Assembly (NCBI GenBank): GCA_030150045.1
Contig: JASLGM010000031.1
Coordinates: 5,438-69,437 of the forward strand
Reading direction: 5' to 3'
From: Taishania sp.
GTDB taxonomy: Bacteria; Bacteroidota; Bacteroidia; Flavobacteriales_D; Crocinitomicaceae
Length of the DNA: 64,000 nt
Under the pieces are notes generated by a model. The model did not search any database, was not told the origin of the DNA, and saw only the letters and a list, made by a program, of their open reading frames with translations. Position numbers and translations under genes: made by a program. This document shows, in pieces, positions 56,010 through 63,860 of this stretch. How positions within the stretch are numbered: position 1 is the stretch's first letter; every line of letters begins with the position of its first letter.

Positions 56010-56112
56010 GCGTTAGGGATAGGAGTGGCATCCTTTTGATGAACGCAGTGAAACAAAAGATAAAGCGGATAGCCCGTCCCCTCCCCAAGTATCTTGGAGA
56101 GGGGAAACGCCC
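56010..56112 (+). repeat. intergenic repeat family 2, third copy
   Basis: Same core as the 41946 copy (GCGTTAGGGAT, GGCATCC, AGCGGATAGCCCG, GGAAACGCCC), but hairpin 1 is ATCCTTTTG with CAAAAGAT and hairpin 2 is CCCCTCCCCAAG (56078-56089) with CTTGGAGAGGGG (56093-56104). The arm sequences differ from the other copy while pairing is kept. Confidence 0.9.
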
Positions 56113-56143
56113 AAAATATTGTAAAAGATAAAATGTATGGCAA

Positions 56144-56170
56144 CAAAAAAAGCCCACATCAGCGGGCTAC
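56144..56170 (-). terminator. intrinsic terminator after the 48-residue membrane protein gene
   Basis: On the minus strand TAGCCCGC and GTGGGCT pair around TGAT (56151-56168), followed by seven T. It lies about 20 bases past the small gene's stop, which supports that gene. Confidence 0.8.
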
Positions 56171-56190
56171 AATATTTTTATCGGTTTCGT

Positions 56191-56337
56191 TTATTTTTCT
56201 AAAATACGTTTAGGACGTAATTTTTCACGAATCCCTAATGTAATCCAGAATGGAAGAATAAAACCTAGTAAGAAAAATAACATCCAAAATGCCATTCCTC
56301 CTAGTAATAAAAACAGTACAATTCCAAAAATGCTCAT
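56191..56337 (-). CDS. 48-residue membrane protein (small gene)
   Basis: A short open frame: ATG at 56337, TAA at 56191-56193. The product begins MSIFGIVLFLLLGGMAFWML, has a second hydrophobic stretch LGFILPFWITLGI, and ends in a basic tail REKLRPKRILEK, so one or two membrane segments with a cytoplasmic positive end are likely. A strong terminator lies just downstream, and there is no other gene on this strand nearby, which argues for a real small gene. The function is unknown. Conservation in related genomes would settle it. Confidence 0.7.
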   Translation of the reverse strand: MSIFGIVLFLLLGGMAFWMLFFLLGFILPFWITLGIREKLRPKRILEK

Positions 56338-56526
56338 TGCTCTATGATTTGTAAATCCGGTATAAAATTAATAAAAAAACCAATAGCTGCAATACTTTTT
56401 TTGGTATATCTCTTAAATGCCGCTAAATTGAGGAAGCAAGCGCATGTTTTTGAATGATGTAATGTAAAGAAAACATTATCATTTTTAGTTACGCATTATA
56501 AAAAAAAATAATTCATTCAAATTCCT

Positions 56527-56534
56527 TAAATTTG
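56527..56534 (+). promoter_or_regulatory. -7 promoter box close to the IPExxxVDY gene start
   Basis: TAAATTTG matches TAnnTTTG. It ends 8 bases before the ATG at 56543, which would give a leaderless or nearly leaderless mRNA. No well-placed TTG was found upstream. Confidence 0.4.
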
Positions 56535-56542
56535 CATACTTT

Positions 56543-56977
56543 ATGTCGAAGATAAAAAAATACCAAATTGCTTTTGACCTTGATGTTAACTATGATATGA
56601 TTGGGATTTCTAGTCATCATCAAGGATACAGACTTGCTTGGAATATGAATAAGTTTTTAGAACTTAATCTAAGTTTGTCATTAGAGCCTTTTGTTATCAC
56701 TGTTATTAAAAAAGGTAATTATGAACATCAAGAATTTTCGATGTTTGAATACGACGACGAGAGTAATAAAGTAAAATATTATTTGATTAGAAACAAAGAG
56801 AACGGAAAATTTCTCGTTCCCGAACAGCCCAATATTGATTATTTCCTTTTTATTGTAGAAACAGGAATGGTTGATGTAAAAACGCTGTGTGACAACCTGA
56901 AAAGCATTCCAGTTGTTTTGGCTGTTTTTCATATGGATCCGTTGGGAATTAGTTCAACCGAAAACATTGTTTTTTAG
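56543..56977 (+). CDS. IPExxxVDY family protein
   Basis: A 144-residue cytoplasmic protein of a Bacteroidota family named for its motif; here the motif reads VPEQPNIDYFLF at about residues 94-105, with Val and Ile as mild replacements. The family's function is unknown; it is regularly found just before pyruvate kinase, as here (11 bases before pyk). No signal peptide or membrane segment is seen. Co-transcription with pyk is likely, which suggests a link to glycolysis, by position only. Confidence 0.9.
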   Translation: MSKIKKYQIAFDLDVNYDMIGISSHHQGYRLAWNMNKFLELNLSLSLEPFVITVIKKGNYEHQEFSMFEYDDESNKVKYYLIRNKENGKFLVPEQPNIDYFLFIVETGMVDVKTLCDNLKSIPVVLAVFHMDPLGISSTENIVF

Positions 56978-56988
56978 ATTATTAGATT

Positions 56989-58407
56989 ATGAAAAGAACA
57001 AAAATAGTAGCAACATTAGGTCCTGCTACATCTAGTAAAGAAACCTTAAAGCACATGATTTTGGAAGGCTTGAACGTTTGTCGTTTGAACTTTTCACATG
57101 GGGCGTATGAAGCGCATTTACAAGCCATCAAATACATTCGTGAATTGAATGAAGAGTTGGCAAGTAATGTGGCGATTTTAGCGGATTTACAAGGTCCAAA
57201 AATCCGTACCAATGAAATGGAAAACAACGGAGTTTTACTTGTAAACGGTTCGATTGTAAAAATCACAACTGAACCTGTACTTGGAACCGCAGAACATTTT
57301 TCGATCAATTACCCGCAATTGCCGAAAGACGTAAATCCAGGAGAACGCATCTTGTTAGATGATGGTAAATTGGCTTTAGAAGTAACTGAAACGGATAAAG
57401 ATACTACGTTCTTTGCGAAGGTAATTCACGGTGGTTTATTGTCTTCTAAGAAAGGTGTAAACTTCCCAAACACAGCGATTTCTATGCCTTCACTAACGGA
57501 AAAAGACCGTAAAGATCTTGACTTTGCTTTGGAGCACGGTGTAGATTGGATTGGTTTATCATTCGTTCGTTCGGCTCAAGACGTTCGTGAATTGAAGAAC
57601 ATCATTGCTCACCGTGGTGCAAAAGCGAAAGTGATTGCTAAGATTGAAAAACCGGAAGCGGTTGAAGCGATTGAAGATATCATCAAAGAAGCTGATGCGC
57701 TTATGGTTGCTCGTGGAGATTTAGGTGTTGAGGTTCCTTACCAAAGCGTTCCATTGATCCAAAAGAAAGTGATTCACCGCGCACGCATGAATGCTAAACC
57801 AGTGATTGTAGCAACACAAATGATGGAATCCATGATTACGAACATTATGCCGACACGCGCAGAAGTGAATGACGTAGCGAATGCGGTTCTTGATGGTGCT
57901 GACGCTGTAATGTTATCAGGAGAAACATCGGTTGGAGCACATCCAATTGAAGTAATCAAAACGATGGCAAACATTGTTATGGAAATGGAAAACTACGATC
58001 ATATTTATAACAAAGAGGAATTGCCTGAGAAAAACCAAGCACGATTTATAACGGATTCAATTTGTTTTAATGCATGTCGTCTTTCTCAACGTGTTGAAGC
58101 AGATGCTATTTTAACGATGTCTTTTTCAGGATACACCGCTTACAAAATTGCTTCTCAGCGTCCTAAAGCTCCGATTTATGTATTTACAAGTAACCGTAGC
58201 ATCTTGACGCAGATCAATTTAATATGGGGGGTTCAAGGATTTTACTACGACAAACGTATTTCTACAGACCATACCATTACAGACATTAAAAACCTATTAA
58301 AAGACAAAGGCTTGTTACACGACGGAAACCTAGTGATTAACATTGCTTCTATTCCTTTAGAAGAACTTGGAAAGTCAAATATGGTTAAATTAAGTTATGT
58401 TGATTAA
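56989..58407 (+). CDS. pyk: pyruvate kinase
   Basis: Last step of glycolysis: phosphoenolpyruvate and ADP to pyruvate and ATP. The 472-residue protein has RTKIVATLGPATSS, LNFSHGAYEAH, the metal and phosphate site in AKIEKPEAVEAIEDI, MVARGDLGVEVPYQ and the signature ATQMMESMI, with AVMLSGETSVGAHP. Length is normal for the bacterial type. It follows the IPExxxVDY gene by 11 bases and precedes a T9SS cargo gene that has its own TTG start. Confidence 0.98.
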   Translation: MKRTKIVATLGPATSSKETLKHMILEGLNVCRLNFSHGAYEAHLQAIKYIRELNEELASNVAILADLQGPKIRTNEMENNGVLLVNGSIVKITTEPVLGTAEHFSINYPQLPKDVNPGERILLDDGKLALEVTETDKDTTFFAKVIHGGLLSSKKGVNFPNTAISMPSLTEKDRKDLDFALEHGVDWIGLSFVRSAQDVRELKNIIAHRGAKAKVIAKIEKPEAVEAIEDIIKEADALMVARGDLGVEVPYQSVPLIQKKVIHRARMNAKPVIVATQMMESMITNIMPTRAEVNDVANAVLDGADAVMLSGETSVGAHPIEVIKTMANIVMEMENYDHIYNKEELPEKNQARFITDSICFNACRLSQRVEADAILTMSFSGYTAYKIASQRPKAPIYVFTSNRSILTQINLIWGVQGFYYDKRISTDHTITDIKNLLKDKGLLHDGNLVINIASIPLEELGKSNMVKLSYVD

Positions 58408-58447
58408 TTTATTCCCATCTTTAGGGAGAAGTTAAAAAAATACACTT

Positions 58448-59683
58448 TTGAAAAAAACACTTACTAATACAATACTACCAATGCTGTTCCTTATCTTTTT
58501 AGGGAACAGCATTGTCTTTTCACAATGTGCCACAGAAGTGGAGATTGCTGAAGGAGAAACCATTGCACGTTGTTTCAATGTTCCCAACTATTTGAATTCA
58601 ACCCCAGGTCTTTCTAATTACTTCTGGTCAGGCGCTGCAACAGGAACAGGTAACCTAGGAACAGTTACAGGTTCTGGATGGGCTTTCGTAGAAGCAGAAG
58701 ATGCAACCAACTGTATTTCAAAGGACTCCATATTCATTACATTTTGGCCCATTACATTAAACCCTGAGATCACTTCGAGCAACGGGTTAGAAATCTGTCC
58801 AGGTTCACACTCCCGTCTAACGGTTGACGCATTTAATCCTGTAGCCTATGAATGGAGCTCTGGTTCAACAAGTAACACGATTGACATCAGCGGTCCGGGA
58901 GAATATTGGGTAAAGGTTTACGATGTGAACAATTGTTTCATGATTGACACAATTATTATTCAACCAACCGTTTTTAATGTAGAAACAATTGGAGGTACCG
59001 CAATCTGTAATGGACAATCCATGGATCTAAAAGCAAGTGGCGGAACATCATACTCATGGTCTACGGGACAAACACAAGCACAAATTACTGTTTCCCCAAC
59101 GACAACGACAACTTATCAAGTAACCATTGAACATGGTGCATGTATTGAGACACATGCCGTTGAAGTAGTGGTCAATCAATTGCCTCCTATTGACATGGTA
59201 GATCGTCTATTTTTGATGCCAGGAGAAATACAATACTTAACCGCTCCTGCTGGATTATCTAGTTATTTATGGCAACCAGCAGCACTGGTTAGCTCAGAAA
59301 CGGGAAGTACCACTTCTTACATTGGCGCAGAGTCAGGAACCATCACTTTTATGGGCATAGACCAAGAAACACAGTGTGTCGTAAATCATAGTGTTATCGT
59401 TGAATTGATTAACCTGACTATACCGGATGGTTTCTCACCAAATGGTGACGGTAAAAACGACCGCTTTGTCATTCCTGAAGTTGTTCCTTACGAAGCCCAG
59501 TTAAAAGTTTGGAACAGGTGGGGCGATATTGTTTTTGAAAGCAATGCATACAACAATGAATGGGACGGAACATGTCAAAGCGACCGTTGTATGGGCAAAG
59601 GTGATTTGCCTGATGGCACCTATTTTTACACTTTAGTTGTGAAAGGAAACACCATCACTGGAAACATTACTTTAAAACGATAA
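58448..59683 (+). CDS. type B T9SS cargo protein (gliding motility-associated C-terminal domain)
   Basis: A 411-residue exported protein starting at TTG (MKKTLTNTILPMLF...), because the next in-frame ATG (58481) would cut the signal peptide. The signal peptide ends near SIVFSQC. Ig-like beta domains follow (YEWSSGSTSNTIDISGPGEYWVKVYD, SYSWSTGQTQAQITVSP). The last 90 residues are the type B sorting domain (IPDGFSPNGDGKNDRFVIPE ... WNRWGDIVFES ... LPDGTYFYTLVVKG). An unusual perfect inverted repeat lies within the signal peptide codons (58479-58514). The next gene, 3 bases on, encodes a PorP/SprF protein, the usual partner of such cargo. Confidence 0.93.
   Translation: MKKTLTNTILPMLFLIFLGNSIVFSQCATEVEIAEGETIARCFNVPNYLNSTPGLSNYFWSGAATGTGNLGTVTGSGWAFVEAEDATNCISKDSIFITFWPITLNPEITSSNGLEICPGSHSRLTVDAFNPVAYEWSSGSTSNTIDISGPGEYWVKVYDVNNCFMIDTIIIQPTVFNVETIGGTAICNGQSMDLKASGGTSYSWSTGQTQAQITVSPTTTTTYQVTIEHGACIETHAVEVVVNQLPPIDMVDRLFLMPGEIQYLTAPAGLSSYLWQPAALVSSETGSTTSYIGAESGTITFMGIDQETQCVVNHSVIVELINLTIPDGFSPNGDGKNDRFVIPEVVPYEAQLKVWNRWGDIVFESNAYNNEWDGTCQSDRCMGKGDLPDGTYFYTLVVKGNTITGNITLKR
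58479..58514 (+). promoter_or_regulatory. strong hairpin inside the start of the type B T9SS cargo gene
   Basis: CAATGCTGTTCC (58479-58490) is the exact complement of GGAACAGCATTG (58503-58514). In RNA the stem extends inward by U-G, U-A and A-U to about 15 bp with a 6-base loop. It lies about 30 bases after the TTG start, where it could affect translation; the hairpin is seen, a regulatory role is inference. Confidence 0.55.
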
Positions 59684-59686
59684 AAC

Positions 59687-60655
59687 ATGCGCACTTTACT
59701 AACTTTCTTACTCTTATTATCGGGAGCAATGGTATATGCACAAAGCGATGTACGTTTTTCCCAAATTCATGTTGCTAAAAGCTTAATCAATCCAGGAGCG
59801 TATGGTTCTGAGGCTGATATTTCTGTCGACATGATCTATCGCAACCAATGGACCACTCAAAAAGGAGCGCCATCTACTTTTGGTTTTACCGGTAGCTATG
59901 TCATTACACCTAGTCATTCTGTTGGATTAAATTTTATCAATGATCAAATTGGTGTAGCCAAATCCAATCAATTTTTGGTCGGCTACGCTTATAAACTAAA
60001 TTTTAACGACGACCAATCTCTTTCATTCGGTGCGAATGTAGGTTTTGAAAACATCACCAATGATTACAATTCTTTATATGTCATTGAACAAGGTGATCAA
60101 GTTTTTGAGGAACGGTATTCGAATTTTCGTTTTCAAGCAGGTTTTGGAATGTACTATAACGGTCCTAAAATGCATATCGGATATTCGTTACCCTTTTTGT
60201 TTAATAATGTAAACTTTGGTGATCAAGACGGTATTCGTCCAAAACTTTGGCACCATTATATAACCGCAGGCTTTTACTTTAACAACAAAAAAGGGAACTA
60301 CACGTTCAATCCTACCCTTCAAATAAAGGTCGTACCCAATGCACCCATTCAAGGAGATCTATTATTGCGTAACGTTTTCAACCGATCTTTTTCATTTAAC
60401 CTGGGATATCGCTCTTCGAATGCAATCACTGGTGGATTAGACTTTATGTTCGGAAACATGTTTCGTTTAGGATATTCCGCTAATTACAATTTGAATCGCT
60501 TTGTTGGTTTCGCGGCTACTTCCCATGAAATTCATTTAGGATTTGGTTTCCCATATTACTACCAAACCAATGATTTTAAGAATTCGAAGTACATGAAAAA
60601 CGGGAACTTCACAAAAAATTATCAGCGAAAATATAAGAAATACCGTCGACGTTAG
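59687..60655 (+). CDS. PorP/SprF family type IX secretion system membrane protein
   Basis: A 322-residue outer-membrane protein. Signal peptide LLTFLLLLSGAMVYAQ. The family start SDVRFSQIHVAKSLINPGAYG is followed by MIYRNQWTTQKGAPSTFGF, and then repeating beta strands of a barrel ending with a basic tail (NYQRKYKKYRRR). PorP/SprF proteins in the T9SS help type B cargo reach or stay at the surface. Adjacency to the type B cargo gene (3 bases) agrees. It precedes gcvP by 104 bases. Confidence 0.93.
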   Translation: MRTLLTFLLLLSGAMVYAQSDVRFSQIHVAKSLINPGAYGSEADISVDMIYRNQWTTQKGAPSTFGFTGSYVITPSHSVGLNFINDQIGVAKSNQFLVGYAYKLNFNDDQSLSFGANVGFENITNDYNSLYVIEQGDQVFEERYSNFRFQAGFGMYYNGPKMHIGYSLPFLFNNVNFGDQDGIRPKLWHHYITAGFYFNNKKGNYTFNPTLQIKVVPNAPIQGDLLLRNVFNRSFSFNLGYRSSNAITGGLDFMFGNMFRLGYSANYNLNRFVGFAATSHEIHLGFGFPYYYQTNDFKNSKYMKNGNFTKNYQRKYKKYRRR

Positions 60656-60728
60656 TTGGCGGTAAATGAAAAGGTAAAACGGTTTATAAGTTTTTTGGTT
60701 TAAGCCAAAAAAATTGCTTAATCGTACG

Positions 60729-60736
60729 TATATTTG
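60729..60736 (+). promoter_or_regulatory. -7 promoter box upstream of gcvP
   Basis: TATATTTG matches TAnnTTTG and lies 23 bases before the ATG. The nearest TTG (60714-60716) is only 12 bases upstream, so the -33 element is unclear. The 104-base gap to porP holds no glycine-riboswitch-like structure that I can see. Confidence 0.4.
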
Positions 60737-60759
60737 CAGCAAATAAAAAAACGTCTGCA

Positions 60760-63618
60760 ATGAGTACTTTTTCCATGCGTCACATCGGGCCAAATTCAAA
60801 AGAAAAGGCTGAAATGTTAGCAAACATCGGGGTGGGTTCAATCGACGAGTTAATCGATCAAACTATTCCTTCACATATCCGCTTAAACCGCGAATTAGCC
60901 ATAGATAACGCAATGAGCGAGCAAGAATACTTGCAGCACATTAGCGCTTTAGGGCAACAAAACAAGGTATACAAATCTTTCATCGGATTAGGGTACAACG
61001 AAACAATTGTTCCTTCCGTTATTTTACGTAACATTCTTGAAAATCCAGGATGGTATACGGCGTACACTCCTTATCAAGCTGAGATTTCTCAAGGACGATT
61101 AGAGGCTCTTTTAAACTTCCAAACCATGGTCTTAGAATTGACAGGTATGGAGTTGGCTAACGCTTCTTTGTTAGACGAAGGTACAGCAGCTGCAGAAGCT
61201 ATGATTATGTTCTACAACTCACGTTCTCGTCAAGAGATCAAAGAAGGGGTAAACAAATTCTTCGTTTCTGAATTTGCTTTCCCACAAACAAAGGACTTGG
61301 TTTTAGGTCGTGCTAAAAACTTAGGAATCGAAATCATTTTCGGAAATCCAGCCACTTTTGAAGGAGACGCTAAAGCTTTTGGTGCTTTGGTACAATACCC
61401 AGATCAATTTGGACGTATTAACGACATCGAAGGGTTTATCCTAAAAATGAAAACACAAAACATTCGTGTTGCAGTTGCAGCAGACATCATGGCACTGACG
61501 CTTCTTAAAGCTCCAGGTGAAATGGGTGCGGATGTTGTTTTCGGAACATCACAAAGATTCGGGGTACCAATGGGGTACGGAGGTCCTCACGCAGCGTACT
61601 TCGCAACACGTGAAGAATACAAACGTACGATTCCTGGACGTATCATCGGAGTTTCTAAAGATGACGATGGAAACATGGCCTTACGCATGGCTTTACAAAC
61701 ACGTGAACAACATATCAAACGTGACAAAGCAACATCTAACATCTGTACGGCACAAGCATTATTAGCTGTTATGGCTTCTATGTACGCGGTTTACCATGGT
61801 GCAGAAGGCGTAAGAAACATTGCTTTAAACATTCACGACTTAGCAGTAAAAGCAGCAAATGGCTTAACAAAAATGGGCGTTACAGTAAACGAAACACCTT
61901 TCTTTGATACCATTTGGGTAAAAGGAGTAAATGTAGCGAAGGTAAAAACAGTTGCTGAGGCAAAAGAAATGAACTTCAACTACGTTTCTGAAAACGAAAT
62001 CACGTTGAGTTTTGGTGAAACACACACCCTTGCTGACGTACAAACTATTTTGGCTATTTTCTCTGAGGCAGAAGGTAAAGACATGGTTGAAGTGGACGCA
62101 ACGGCTTCTCCCGTGATTACAGATTTCTTAAGAAAAGATGCTATCTTAACGCACATCACTTTTAATTCTTTCCATTCTGAATCAAAAATGATGCGTTATA
62201 TGAAACGCTTAGAGAACAAAGATTTGTCTTTAGTTCACGCCATGATTCCATTAGGATCATGTACCATGAAATTAAATGCTGCATCTGAATTAATTCCAAT
62301 CACCAATCCACAATTTGCAAACATGCACCCTTTTGCTCCAATTGAGCAAGCACAAGGTTACCACGCTATGTTAGAGCAATTAGAGAAAGATTTGTGTGAA
62401 TGTACTGGTTTCGCTGGTATGTCACTACAACCTAACTCTGGAGCTAATGGAGAATATGCTGGATTAATGGTTATCAAAGCATTCCACGAAGCAAATGGTG
62501 ACTTCAACAGAACAAAAATCATTATTCCTTCATCGGCGCATGGTACCAACCCAGCTTCTGCTGTAATGGCAGGTTTTGAGGTAGTGGTTACTGGATGTGA
62601 CGAAAACGGAAATATTAACATTGATGAGTTACGCGCTAAAGCAACAGAACTAAAAGATTCTTTAGCTGGTTTAATGGTAACTTACCCATCTACACACGGA
62701 GTTTACGAAGAAGGAATTAGCGAAATTACTTCTATCATCCACGAATGTGGGGGTCAAGTTTACATGGATGGCGCAAACATGAACGCACAAGTAGGACTTA
62801 CAAATCCTGGTAACATTGGTGCAGACGTTTGTCACTTGAACTTACACAAAACATTTGCTATTCCTCACGGTGGTGGAGGTCCAGGAATGGGTCCAATCGG
62901 AGTGGCTGCGCATTTGGTGCCATTCTTACCAGGAAATGCAGTTATCAAAACAGGAGGAGATAAAGCCATTCACGGCGTTTCTGCAGCACCATTCGGATCT
63001 GCTTTAATCCTTTTAATCTCTTACGGATACATCAAAATGTTGGGAGCAAAAGGATTGAGAGAATCTACGCAAACCGCAATTTTAAACGCTAATTACATCG
63101 CTTCGTCTTTGAAGGCACACTATCCTATTCTTTATTCAGGAACACATGGAATGGTGGCGCACGAGTTGATGATTGATTGCCGTGACCTTAAGAAAACTGC
63201 AGACGTTGAAGTAGCCGACATCGCAAAGCGTTTGATCGACTTTGGTTTCCACGCGCCAACAGTATCTTTCCCGGTTGCAGGAACATTGATGATTGAGCCA
63301 ACAGAATCGGAGGACAAAGAAGAAATCGACCGTTTTGTAACAGCTATGATTAAAATTCGTCAAGAAATTGCGGACATCGAATCAGGTAAAGCAGATAAAG
63401 CGAACAACTTGTTGAAAAACGCACCACACACAGCGGATTGTATCATCAACAAAACTTGGGATTACCCGTATACACCAGCTGAAGCAGCTTATCCAGTTGA
63501 CTACTTGAAAGAGTTCAAATATTGGGTTCCAGTACGTCGAGTAGACAATGCTTTTGGAGATAGAAACCTAATTTGTTCTTGCCCAAGCGTTGAAAGCTAC
63601 GCGAATGTAGAAGAATAA
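60760..63618 (+). CDS. gcvP: glycine dehydrogenase (aminomethyl-transferring), P protein
   Basis: The pyridoxal-phosphate subunit of the glycine cleavage system; it decarboxylates glycine and passes the aminomethyl group to lipoylated H protein. The 952-residue protein is a full-length fused P protein. It begins MSTFSMRHIGPNSKEKAEML, has IPLGSCTMKLNAASEL, and carries the cofactor lysine Lys697 in HLNLHKTFAIPHGGGGPGMG. It ends with EFKYWVPVRRVDNAFGDRNL. It stands alone, without gcvT or gcvH in the window. A terminator follows. Confidence 0.97.
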   Translation: MSTFSMRHIGPNSKEKAEMLANIGVGSIDELIDQTIPSHIRLNRELAIDNAMSEQEYLQHISALGQQNKVYKSFIGLGYNETIVPSVILRNILENPGWYTAYTPYQAEISQGRLEALLNFQTMVLELTGMELANASLLDEGTAAAEAMIMFYNSRSRQEIKEGVNKFFVSEFAFPQTKDLVLGRAKNLGIEIIFGNPATFEGDAKAFGALVQYPDQFGRINDIEGFILKMKTQNIRVAVAADIMALTLLKAPGEMGADVVFGTSQRFGVPMGYGGPHAAYFATREEYKRTIPGRIIGVSKDDDGNMALRMALQTREQHIKRDKATSNICTAQALLAVMASMYAVYHGAEGVRNIALNIHDLAVKAANGLTKMGVTVNETPFFDTIWVKGVNVAKVKTVAEAKEMNFNYVSENEITLSFGETHTLADVQTILAIFSEAEGKDMVEVDATASPVITDFLRKDAILTHITFNSFHSESKMMRYMKRLENKDLSLVHAMIPLGSCTMKLNAASELIPITNPQFANMHPFAPIEQAQGYHAMLEQLEKDLCECTGFAGMSLQPNSGANGEYAGLMVIKAFHEANGDFNRTKIIIPSSAHGTNPASAVMAGFEVVVTGCDENGNINIDELRAKATELKDSLAGLMVTYPSTHGVYEEGISEITSIIHECGGQVYMDGANMNAQVGLTNPGNIGADVCHLNLHKTFAIPHGGGGPGMGPIGVAAHLVPFLPGNAVIKTGGDKAIHGVSAAPFGSALILLISYGYIKMLGAKGLRESTQTAILNANYIASSLKAHYPILYSGTHGMVAHELMIDCRDLKKTADVEVADIAKRLIDFGFHAPTVSFPVAGTLMIEPTESEDKEEIDRFVTAMIKIRQEIADIESGKADKANNLLKNAPHTADCIINKTWDYPYTPAEAAYPVDYLKEFKYWVPVRRVDNAFGDRNLICSCPSVESYANVEE

Positions 63619-63639
63619 GCATACAAAAACATATAAAAG

Positions 63640-63667
63640 ACCCAGGCAATTTGTCTGGGTTTTTTTG
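63640..63667 (+). terminator. intrinsic terminator after gcvP
   Basis: ACCCAGGCAA and TTGTCTGGGT form a stem (one G-T pair) ending at 63660, followed by a T run to 63666. It lies 22 bases past the gcvP stop. Confidence 0.85.
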
Positions 63668-63693
63668 TGCCTAAAAAGGTGATAAAATAAATG

Positions 63694-63856
63694 TTGGCAG
63701 CCTAAATCGGTCTGCACGCTTTAGTAAAGTCCGGTAAAAGGCAGCACTTGCTGCTGCCCACGCGCTTCCTCTGGTCGCGGCGGCCAGCTAGCGTTCGCAA
63801 CTTTTCCCGTTCCTTTAGCTATCGCGTTTCGCCCTGGCTGGAAATCGATTTTCAAC
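63694..63856 (+). repeat. intergenic repeat family 1, copy D, ending next to an insertion sequence
   Basis: Same order of blocks: TTGGCAG, GCTTTAGTAAA, CCACGCGCTTCC, TGGTCGC, CTAGCGTTC, AGCTATCGC, CCCTGGCTG, TTTTCAAC. In the inner hairpin five of seven pairs remain, including one T-A to G-C compensating change relative to copies B and C. The insertion sequence seems to begin 4 bases after the last conserved base. Confidence 0.88.
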
Positions 63857-63860
63857 AACA

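Larger units (their letters stand above)
55669..56143. other. gene-free stretch after the dut operon, carrying both repeat families
   Basis: Holds family 1 (55714-55877) and family 2 (56010-56112), same orientation as each other and as the pair at 41.7-42.06 kb. Two open frames on the minus strand here are side effects of the family 2 sequence. Confidence 0.6.

Noticed and set aside
55906..56157. Two overlapping minus-strand open frames of about 80 codons
   Set aside because: They are produced by repeat family 2 and its flank, in two frames at once, with no protein-like pattern.
60656..60759. A glycine riboswitch before gcvP
   Set aside because: The 104-base gap is short and shows only a weak AT-rich hairpin, not the paired aptamer pattern.
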